Shown: piece after piece, positions 21,593 to 33,500 of the stretch
Layout of the letters: each line of letters opens with the position of its first letter
Numbering within the stretch: position 1 is the first letter of the stretch
NCBI GenBank assembly: GCA_037783545.1
Contig: JBBELK010000064.1
Coordinates: 3,224,001-3,288,000 of the forward strand
DNA: 64,000 nucleotides
Source: Henricia sp. BOLD:AAB3569
Lineage: Eukaryota; Echinodermata; Asteroidea; Spinulosida; Echinasteridae
Reading direction: 5' to 3'
Position numbers and translations under genes: made by a program
Notes under the pieces: model-generated
Databases searched by the model: none
The model's input: the letters and a program-made list of their open reading frames with translations, nothing else
What the model was told of the DNA's origin: nothing

Positions 21593-24500
21593 GTAGGTGT
21601 GTTTTACTTTCAGATACTGAAAGTATAGGCCTAGGCTTTGTTTTTACTGAATATCATTTAATGAATATTAAATGATATGATTTAAATAAAAAGCCTAGGG
21701 CCTACAGGGTGTTTAAAAAAAAAAGGAAACCGAGATTAATTCGTTAATTTCGTGGAGATGGCTAAATATTTTGGAAATTGGCAACCACCATCTATTAGCT
21801 AATGATGTCCTCTTTCTTATGACACCACGAAATCCAATTTACGGTCACACATGACTGAGCACTGAGCAGTGTAATCAACCATGTCTCAGAACTGGTCTTG
21901 CACCAAAAAGATGTTTTCATATAAATGAACCATGTCTGCCCAGTGCAGGGCTTTCGTTGGACTCCAAATTATGCAATCCTCAGCCTGTTATTTCATTGCA
22001 CACTCCTTAAAAGTTGGAAAGGTTGTTCATTTTCTCAGACCAGCAAAATGCAGCTTACAACTGAGCAGCGTGCATGGCGTGTGTTTGTAGTAACAGAGTG
22101 GTTGAGGACTGGAAGCCTTCAGCAAGTAGCAGATGCCTTTGCTTTGGTCAGCGTTTTCCTGACCGTGCCATTCCCGCCAAGTCGACAACCACTCTGTTAC
22201 CACAAACACACGCTGCTCAGTTGTAAGCTGCATTTTGCTGGTCTGAGAAAATGAACAACCTTTCCAACTTTTAAGGAGTGTGCAATGAAATAACAGGCTG
22301 AGGATTGCATAATTTGGAGGCCCAACAAAAGCCCTGCACTGGGCAGACATGGTTCATTATGAAAACATCTTTTTGGTGCAAGACCAGTTCTGACATAGTT
22401 GATTACACTGCTCCGTGCTCAGTCATGTGTGACCGTAAATTGGATTTCGTGTTGTCATAAGAAAGAGGACGACAGTAGCTAAAAGATGGTGGTTGCCAAT
22501 TTCCAAAATATTTAGCCATCTCCACGAAATTAACAAATTAATTTCGGTTTCCTTTTTTTAAAAACACCCTGTACTATACTCCATCTATAGTAATGCTAGG
22601 GTAAGTGTGGGAATGTTGCGCAGCTTACGCAATAAAAAGTTGCGCAAGCGGGCTTACGCAGTGCGCAAGGATTCGTGAAATCGGCTACAGGTGTCAAGAA
22701 AGTAATATAATTCTAACAGTTAAGTCGCATCTTTACTAATTTATGATATAAAAAAGCTATATTAAGTTGTTTAAAAATGGTGAAAATGGAGATTTAATTT
22801 TTGCACCAGTGAGTATTCAATCGCAGGGCCATATAAAATGGTAATCATTTTATGCAAATAAATGTTTGAATTAAAATATTATTTCTGCAATGGAAACTGT
22901 CAGTTTGAATGTATTCTGCACAATTTTGTTGCTTTGAATTGGCTAAACAGTAATTTTGAATGTTTCTTCGTTGATATGTGCATGTTCACTAATAAACACA
23001 TTAAAATTTACATAAACGATTATCGTTTTCTGGATTTAACTACTTTGCCTAATAACATGCGCTCATTTATCCAAAATGATGCCAAAGTACCAAATTTTCT
23101 TGACCCATTTAACATTTTCAGCCCTCTGTTCCAATTAAGGTGAATTCTCCCACACAACGAACCTATTAAACTAGAGGTCAAAGTTCAAATACCCAGATGA
23201 CAACACAAGGTTGTGATGTTAAGATGAATAAATAGTTGTCTTACATGTAAACATACATTTAAAACCAGCTACATGTAGGGGTCCTGCAGCCGATTTCACG
23301 AAACTTTACGCAATTGCGCAAGTCCACTTACGCCATTACTTGCGCAATAACTTATGGCGTAAGTGGACTTGCGCAATTGCGTAAAGTTTCGTGAAATCGG
23401 CTGCTGGGCACTGATAATAATGCCCATCGGTCTAGTGTCTTCAACATATCTAGTGGTCCTTCTGGTTTTTTACTGGTCTCTGACCACAGGACCAGTGTTA
23501 ATTTCAACACCTGGGTTGTCAAGTGAGTCATTCATGATTTGTGTTAATTATAGAAAGTGCTGTGTGTTTAATGGAATTTATGCCAAGACCAAGTAGCAAG
23601 TGGTCTCCATTTTTGAGATTTGGTGAGACATATGCTGAATGGTAATAGTACTAATAAGTTCAACCTTGTTGATTGTGTGTCAACTTCACAGATCGTAATC
23701 CGTCGCCACCAGCGCCAGATGTACTAGACATTGACCCTGAGATATTTCATGCCGACACCATCGGAGACACGGTCTTCAGCAAACGATGGGTTTTTGCTAC
23801 ATTAATGAAACTTCTGAAGGTACACGGTGATTTCAGTTGCATTCTACCCCACAATTGAAGTCAGCAATAAACCTTATCGACGTTCTCAAGGCATCATGGG
23901 ATTGGATGACAAATGAAGCTGGGAATTTTTGCACAAACCTATGGGGCTCTGGGGACATGACAACGTTCATAGATTTAATTCTCGTTTCTGTGAAGCGATT
24001 GACAGGTGATCTTCCCATATGTTTTTGATCAAGGAAAGATCCAATTTTTGACAAATGTGTCTGTTTTCAATACTGGAGAGACCTTTCCATCAGGATTATA
24101 TCTCTGTACAATGTCATTCATCTTCTCTCAAAACAGAAGAAATGTCTTAAGATTGATCTAAGGAGATAACTTCATCTAAAGAACGGCAACGAATAGTGCC
24201 ACAACATACTTTCCTGAAAGCCCTGTGTGCAAATTTCCAATATACCGTATAAAACAAGGACACCCAAAAATGTCACAAAGTATGTGTCTTATGTTACATA
24301 CGTAAAATAGGAAATTTGTAACAGTTTTCAGAAAGGTATGTTGTTGCACTATTTGTTGCTTAAGTTATCTCCTTAGATCTGCCTTAAGATATTTCGGGAG
24401 GATTGTTTTGAGAGAAGATAACTGGTGTTGCATAGAGTTATGATCCTGGTGAAAAAATCTCTCCAGTATTGAAAACAGACTTAAATATGATTTTTATTTT

Positions 24501-27500
24501 AGTTGAGCGTAGATGAAATAAACTAAGAAAATTGTTTGAACGGTGCCAGTTTGTAGCATTATAGAAGGGCTGTCACGATTGGTTGAGCCAAGGTTGAGCT
24601 ACCACGTTAGAGCCAATCAGGTGCATTCTTTTGTAAAGTACAAACTGGTGCTGTGCTTTATTTCAAATATTCTCATTTTATTTCATTTTACATTACTACA
24701 GTTAGAATAAAAATGATATTTGTCAAAAATTGTATCTTTCCTTTATGAAGAATGTGTGGCAAGATCACATGTCAATCGCTTCACAGAAATGAGAATGAAA
24801 TCAATGAACATTCTCATGTCCTCAGAACCCCACAGGTTTGTGTGAAAATTGCCAGCATCATTTGTCATCCAATCCCATGATACCGTGAGAACGTCGATAA
24901 GGTTTAATAAGGGGAAAGTTCAAACTAGCCCACATGGATTGGAACGTTGCACTGATCATTGGTACCACATTGATACTGACATTGATACTGAATTGATGCA
25001 GCATTTTATACAGAAATGATTGACTAACCAATGGCGCTCATACTTGAGCATTTGTGCGCCTGTATTTTGCCAGGATGGCGTTTGACCGGTGGTTAAAACT
25101 AGACACGAATCAAACTTTGAGCCCCTTGCAACCCCCCCCCCCCCCCCCTCCCCCCCCCCCCTACCCCCCTCCCCCCCCTACCCCCCTCCCCCCCCCCCCT
25201 CCCCCCCTCCCCCCCCTGTACGCATACGCACTTTATCTGTTGACTTCCTAGGCTACCCCATTTAAACATTGGTAGGTTCAGTACTATAGTGCTATACTAT
25301 TACGATTCACATGATGTCACCAAAGTCAAAAAAAAATTACAAAGTGGACAAGTTGACGACTATACTTAAAATGACTCATCAAGCATCAGTAACTGATGTT
25401 TTGAAAAACCTGACGTGAGAAAAACGTGAGATATGTTTGGTACATATGTAAGGTCTGAAGTCATGGTCAACTTGTCCATCCTTTCCCTCCTCCCCTCCCC
25501 TCCCTCCTCCCCCCCCCCTCGCCCCCTCCCCCCCCCCTCGCCCCCGCCCCCCCCCCTCGCCCCCTCCCCCCCCCCCCCGCCCCCTCCCCCCCCCCTCGCC
25601 CCTCCGTACTTTATAAACGGTGCCCTTTCCCCTAAAGTCAGACAGTTGATACATGTAGGTCGGTATGTCCATGAAGTTGGGTCACATTTTGTGACATACA
25701 TGTACCATATCTCAAAAACTATGTCTCATTTACAGCCTAGAAATGTCAGTCAATGTTCATTTCAGAAAAAAAACCACTGTAGTGAAAGTACCTACATTAC
25801 GGTGTAACAAACTACAGTACAGACCCATGAAAATGTCTGTACAGTGTTAAACTTATGTGGTGTCCATGTAGCATCGGTACAACAAGAATCTCATAATTGG
25901 CGAGTGACTGCCAAATGAAAACATGAATAAATGTAGCAGAGCACTACCAAATATCCAATCCCACAACATTTTGAATGAACAAGTACATTGTACATCTTCA
26001 GTATGTAATTGATACAACTTATACCGATGCTACATGTATTCTGTGCCCCAACTTCATGAACAAACCCAGGTGCATTACATGTACATTAATGCCATATTTG
26101 TCTATTTTTAGGAGGTTCAAGAAGAGCCCACAGGAAAGTCTGCTGAGGAGCTGAATGATGCGAAGACTTGTGGAATAGATATGAAGGAGTCCCTTGAGAC
26201 AGATTTATGCAAATTATGGGACATGACAGCCAATCAGGATGTGTCAAAGTTTCTTCACGAGTGGAAAGCCGAAGACATTCTAACTAACGTCATCGAGTAC
26301 ACGACGGCTCCTAGAATTACTGTAAGGGTATGCCGCTTCCAGACTTGACTTTGAAGATAGATTTGCCCATGACAAAATTGCTTTAAAAGTTTGACTTCTA
26401 AACCCCGATAAAAATAAGGCCCTTACGATTCGCCTCTCATCGCAAGTTTGGTTGTTTCAATTTCAATGGTGATCGGGCACCATACATGTACCATATGTTC
26501 ACTTTTAGAAGGCTAAAAGTGTTTTTCTGAAGTTTACATTGGGACGTTATCATTTTGTATGTTACACTTTTAGCCCCTTACCTTTTGAACCCCATTCGCC
26601 GTGTTGACTTTTCCTGCACGACAAAGATGGCGGCCCTTCTGCAAAGTAAAATTTCACGGATCAGTCAAAATTAAACATTGAAAAACTTACCATGGAAGTC
26701 CCTGGAATCTCCAGAATGTTGTACCGTAGTCTATTCTCCCCAATGTTTATTCTAAACAGAAAAAAACTAGTCCAACGTCATTTTTCTTGACATTTTCCAA
26801 GCTTTCTGGAGAGAACAGCGTGATTTGATGATTAACCAATTATTGCAAAGATATACCGCCCTCTTGTGGTCACCTCATTGTATGATGCACTGCAGTACAA
26901 TGACTGTAAGGTAGAATTTTACTTTGGAGAAGGGGGGTGGGGTGGGTGGCGGCGGGCAGGGTGGACGGCAGCGGTTAGAGCCAATGCGTACACCCAACGT
27001 TACAGCATATGGGTGACGTCACAAAATATGCGTACAGGGGGGAAGGGGGTAAAAAGTCGGCATTTCATGCGTACATACTTTATAGACGTCCCCTATGGCC
27101 GTCACTGCATTTATAAGCTAAATGTCTTCCTTATTTTGACAGGAGATTTGTGTGGGTATTTTAGCCAATATGGCTTGCAGTAAGGAGATTGCTGGCCACC
27201 TGAGCACAAACAACAAGATCAGGTAATGTTGTTCCTCTTTTGTAGAATTAGTGTTTTTGACGACTGCTCTAATTTGTTTTGTACAAATCGTCCTTGGTAA
27301 TCGTGGACCCTATTGTTCCTATTGATGATTGCGCGAGCAACATTCGCAGCGCGTGATTGGTCAGTTGCAATTACTGTCACTGGCTAATCAATATTCATAT
27401 ATACAGTCTAGCTCAACTCGTTTCAGCAAGGGTCTTGGCAAACTAGTTGTGCAGCAAAGACCTTTGCGAAAGAAAGATGAGTGCTGTTATCCAGCCCTGG

Positions 27501-30500
27501 TGTTGGATAATGTCACACATGCTTCACAGGAATCATTGCGACGTTAAGCAGTGATTGGAGCAGACAAACAAGTAGTGGGCGTGCAAACCACTGCGAAAGG
27601 GGAGTAATCTCTTCGATAAAAAAAACGAATTTGAAAGAGTTCAAATAGATGCATTTGTATTTTTTTTTACTGAAACCGCGACCTCTGGCACACAGAAAAA
27701 GGTGTTTCAATCAATAGACCGTATCGAATAGCTGCCATCTTGGGGGGCACCTTTTGTTACTTAAACCGTTCAACAGTGGAAGCACAATATGTGCAAACCA
27801 TGCATGTCTTCAAGGAACAAAGAAACTGCCCCATGAAATGGCGGCTATTCGATAGGGTCTATACCCTCCCCCTTCCCTCCAAAGAACAACATTCTCTTAC
27901 TTCCATTGTGTGCATTTGTCAGTTACCATTTATGTGTTAACTTCATGTACATTGTACATGTATATATGGGAAAGAATTGAGAAGTTGATCATGGGTTCAG
28001 ATCTTGTGTATAAAACATACGAGACAGGCTGAAATATTTTTTAGTATTTCCTTGCAAAATCTTAAAATTTTTTCACTTCTAGATTTGGGTTTTTCCCATC
28101 AAATCTGGAAGATGCTTGATGAGTCATTTGAAAGAAAGATAATTTGAGCAACTTCTCAACTTATAGTCTGTCGCTGTAATTGATAGCATTATGGGAGAGC
28201 CACCAGAGAGTGATTAAGTTCGCTTTTTGGCAATCCTTCAGGGGTGTTATCATTCTCGTTTTCTGAATTACTTGGTTTTTGTTTTTTTTTTAATTTTACC
28301 TGTAGTGTCCTTTGTCACGTTTGTTGTTTTGAGAAATAGTAAATGAACTGAAATGAAACTCATCCGTTTTATGTCTGGAAACAGATCCTTAACTCTGGAT
28401 TTTCTTGGGAGTAGCGACACTCAAACACTCATCCAAACAACGCGGCTTCTCTCAACGTGTCTTTCATCGAGGAAAGAGGGCGCTGTTGATCCCTGGTTGC
28501 AAGATATCACCCCCGAGTTCTATCAAAGGCTCTTGTTTATTCTTCAGAGTTCAACAAATAGTGAGTTGAGGCACAATTTTCACGTATAGACCTGTTTCAC
28601 AGGCGGCCATGACAGGGTGAAATCCCCGGGGCTTACCTCATGGGTCCCGAGATTTTTACATCATAACATCCGTCATATTTCTCTCATTACGAATCTAAAA
28701 CTCCCGCGCTTCTATGCCGCATATTTCCAAGGATATCGTCGAAAAACCACCAAACTAATTGCATCGCATCATGAGAATGTGACGCAGAGGAGATTTGGTG
28801 TGGTCTGGCAAACTGAGAATGTTGACTTGCATCGCATCATGAGAATGTGACGCAGAGGAGATTTGGTGTTGTCTGGCAAACTGAGAATCCCAACAAACAG
28901 TTTATGACCAATTCATTTTGTGATGTTCAGTTCTTCCAATAACACCAATATATATGATCAAGTGGTTTGCATGAGTATATAATATACCCTTTGTACCGAC
29001 GGCCAAAACATGGGGGAAGATTTTATATAAGACAATATCCACAAAGTGCCAACTCATGCATGATGCACAGTGACAATGTGACTGCCCCCTGTCATGGCTG
29101 GCTGTACAAAGGGTGAATAGATCCACAAAGTGCCAACCCATGCATGATGCACAGTGACAATGTGACTGTCCCCTGTCATGGCTGGCTGTACAAAGGGTCA
29201 ATAGATCCACAAAGTGCCAACCCATGCATGATGCACAGTGACAATGTGACTGTCCCCTGTCATGGCTGGCTGTACAAAGGGTCAATAGATCCACAAAGTG
29301 CCTACTCATGCATGATGCACAGTGACAATGTGACTGTCCCCTGTCATGGCTGGCTGTACAAAGGGTCAATAGATCCACAAAGTGCCAACCCATGCATGAT
29401 GCACAGTGACAATGTGACTGCCCCCTGTCATGGCTGGCTGTACAAAGGGTCAATAGATCCACAAAGTGCCTACTCATGCGTGATGCACAGTGACAATGTG
29501 ACTGTCCCCTGTCATGGCTGGCTGTACAAAGGGTGAATAGATCCACAAAGTGCCAACCCATGCATGATGCACAGTGACAATGTGACTGTCCCCTGTCATG
29601 GCTGGCTGTACAAAGGGTCAATAGATCCACAAAGTGCCAACCCATGCATGATGCACAGTGACAATGTGACTGTCCCCTGTCATGGCTGGCTGTACAAAGG
29701 GTCAATAGATCCACAAAGTGCCAACCCATGCATGATGCACAGTGACAATGTGACTGTCCCCTGTCGTGGCTGGCTGTACAAAGTTCAATAGATCCACAAA
29801 GTGCCTACTCATGCATGATGCACAGTGACAATGTGACTGTCCCCTGTCATGGCTGGCTGTACAAAGGGTCAATAGATCCACAAAGTGCCTACTCGTGCAT
29901 GATGCACAGTGACAATGTGACTGTCCCCTGTCATGGCTGGCTGTACAAAGGGTCAATAGATCCACAAAGTGCCAACCCATGCATGATGCACAGTGACAAT
30001 GTGACTGTCCCCTGTCATGGCTGGCTGTACAAAGGGTCAATAGATCCACAAAGTGCCAACCCATGCGTGATGCACAGTGACAATGTGACTGCCCCCTGTC
30101 ATGGCTGCCTGTACAAAGGGTCATTAGATCCACAAAGTGCCTACTCATGCGTGATGCACAGTGACAATGTGACTGTCCCCTGTCATGGCTGGCTGTACAA
30201 AGGGTCAATAGATCCACAAAGTGCCTACTCATGCATGATGCACAGTGACAATGTGACTGTCCCCTGTCATGGCTGGCTGTACAAAGGGTCAATAGATCCA
30301 CAAAGTGCCTACTCATGCATGATGCACAGTGACAATGTGACTGTCCCCTGTCATGGCTGGCTGTACAAAGGGTCAATAGATCCACAAAGTGCCTACCCAT
30401 GCATGATGCACAGTGACAATGTGACTGTCCCCTGTCATGGCTGGCTGTACAAAGGGTCAATAGATCCACAAAGTGCCTACTCATGCGTGATGCACAGTGA

Positions 30501-33500
30501 CAATGTGACTGTCCCCTGTCATGGCTGGCTGTACAAAGGGTCAATAGATCCACAAAGTGCCTACTCATGCATGATGCACAGTGACAATGTGACTGTCCCC
30601 TGTCATGGCTGGCTGTACAAAGGGTCAATAGATCCACAAAGTGCCTACTCATGCATGATGCACAGTGACAATGTGACTGTCCCCTGTCATGGCTGGCTGT
30701 ACAAAGGGTCAATAGATCCACAAAGTGCCTACCCATGCATGATGCACAGTGACAATGTGACTGTCCCCTGTCATGGCTGGCTGTACAAAGGGTCAATAGA
30801 TCCACAAAGTGCCTACTCATGCGTGATGCACAGTGACAATGTGACTGTCCCCTGTCATGGCTGGCTGTACAAAGGGTCAATAGATCCACAAAGTGCCTAC
30901 TCATGCATGATGCACAGTGACAATGTGACTGTCCCCTGTCATGGCTGGCTGTACAAAGGGTCAATAGATCCACAAAGTGCCTACCCATGCATGATGCACA
31001 GTGACAATGTGACTGTCCCCTGTCATGGCTGGCTGTACAAAGGGTCAATAGATCCACAAAGTGCCTACTCATGCGTGATGCACAGTGACAATGTGACTGT
31101 CCCCTGTCATGGCTGGCTGTACAAAGGGTCAATAGATCCACAAAGTGCCAACTCATGCATGATGCACAGTGACAATGTGACTGCCCCCTGTCATGGCTGG
31201 CTGTACAAAGGGTCAATAGATCCACAAAGTGCCTACTCATGCATGATGCACAGTGACAATGTGACTGCCCCCTGTCATGGCTGGCTGTACAAAGGGTCAA
31301 TAGATCCACAAAGTGCCTACCCATGCATGATGCACAGTGACAATGTGACTGTCCCCTGTCATGGCTGGCTGTACAAAGGGTCAATAGATCCACAAAGTGC
31401 CTACTCATGCATGATGCACAGTGACAATTAATGTGACTGTCCCCTGTCATGGCTGGCTGTACAAAGGGTCAATAGATCCACAAAGTGCCAACTCATGCAT
31501 GATGCACAGTGACAATGTGACTGCCCCCTGTCATGGCTGGCTGTACAAAGGGTCATTAGATCTACAAAGTGCCTACTCATGCAATAGCATGATGCACAGT
31601 GACAATGTGACTGCCCCCTGTCATGGCTGGCTGTACAAAGGGTCAATAGATCCACAAAGTGCCTACCCGTGCATGATGCACAGTGACAATGTAACTGCCC
31701 CCTGTCATGGCTGGCTGTACAAAGGGTCAATAGATCCACAAAGTGCCTACCCGTGCATGATGCACAGTGACAATGTGACTGCCCCCTGTCATGGCTGCCT
31801 GTACAAAGGGTCATTAGATCTACAAAGTGCCTACTCATGCAATAGCATGATGCACAGTGACAATGTGACTGCCCCCTGTCATGGCTGGCTGTACAAAGGG
31901 TCAATAGATCCACAAAGTGCCTACCCATGCATGATGCACAGTGACAATGTGACTGCCCCCTGTCATGGCTGCCTGTACAAAGGGTCAATAGATCCACAAA
32001 GTGCCAACCCATGCATGATGCACAGTGACAATGTGACTGCCCCCTGTCATGGCTGCCTGTACAAAGGGTCAATAGATCCACAAAGTGCCAACCCATGCAT
32101 GATGCACAGTGACAATGTGACTGCCCCCTGTCATGGCTGGCTGTACAAAGGGTCAATAGATCCACAAAGTGCCAACCCATGCATGATGCACAGTGACAAT
32201 GTGACTGCCCCCTGTCATGGCTGGCTGTACAAAGGGTCAATAGATCCACAAAGTGCCTACCCGTGCATGATGCACAGTGACAATGTAACTGCCCCCTGTC
32301 ATGGCTGGCTGTACAAAGGGTCAATAGATCCACAAAGTGCCTACCCATGCATGATGCACAGTGACAATGTGACTGCCCTCTGTCATGGCTGGCTGTACAA
32401 AGGGTCAATAGATCCACAAAGTGCCTACCCATGCATGATGCACAGTGACAATGTGACTGCCCCCTGTCATGGCTGCCTGTACAAAGGGTCAATAGATCCA
32501 CAAAGTGCCAACCCATGCATGATGCACAGTGACAATGTGACTGCCCCCTGTCATGGCTGCCTGTACAAAGGGTCAATAGATCCACAAAGTGCCTACCCAT
32601 GCATGATGCACAGTGACAATGTGACTGCCCCCTGTCATGGCTGCCTGTACAAAGGGTCAATAGATCCACAAAGTGCCTACTCATGCACAAAATGTGTGTA
32701 TGTGTTCAGGGGCATATTGGTGTGAAATTCTCATTACTTGTGTAATTTCAGATAAAATAACCACGTAAAATGGTGATATAACCACCCATTTTTTTCCGAG
32801 CCGCATATGGTTTCCCGTACGCATACCATTTCTAATGGTCCCCAATGTGACTGCCCCTGTTGTTTTGTGTCTTTGCAGCTGAGCTCCTATACAATGTTGG
32901 TTTTATCATCAGTACGCTGTTCTCATTGAATGAAACACTCATTCAGAATTGGACCGATACAGAACAAATTGTTGGCTTCATTGAGGCTCTTAGACAAGTC
33001 AGGTAAAATGGTCCCAACAACAATCATTTACTTGTTTGTTTGTTTGTTGGGGGCTGTTTGTTTGTTTGTTTTAAAGGTGCAAGCTCAGATTTGTGTGAAA
33101 TCGGCCCCTGGTACCCTTTCAGACATTGTCAGATGTGACTTTTCAGCTGGTCAGCTGATTTCTTCTTTACCGGTCCTCATATTCACTATTGTATGTGGAC
33201 CGGGAACCAGTCCATAGGAGGTCTGGGTCTTAGATTAATCCCCTGCTAAAAATGTGTTGGTGTTAACCAAAAAGATTCCGAGTGCCGTGTTTCCATTCTG
33301 TAGTTGATCTTAAGCGCGGCACCAGAAGTTGCAGTCAAAGGTCATGCTCTGTGTGTGCAATGTACAGAACAATGTGGTCATGTACAGCATATAAGACAGC
33401 CTGAATTTTGTAATATTTTCCCCGCAACCGCATTGGAGCGGATGCGGTAAAGATTAATTGCTTATCTAACTGCAAACTGATCCTGAGCTCAATGTTCATC

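Larger units (their letters stand above)
24910..26111. other. Rest of SAAL1 intron 2
   Basis: Apart from the two C-rich tracts and one MITE listed separately, I see no coding or element structure. CATGTAC-type motifs are frequent near 25950-26090. Confidence 0.5.

Noticed and set aside
25054..25807. Pro-rich and Gly-rich open frames
   Set aside because: Created by C-rich low-complexity tracts.
28902..32725. Very long Cys/His-rich repeat open frames on both strands
   Set aside because: They coincide exactly with the 84-bp minisatellite, whose length is a multiple of three. They lack independent start context and lie inside a SAAL1 intron.
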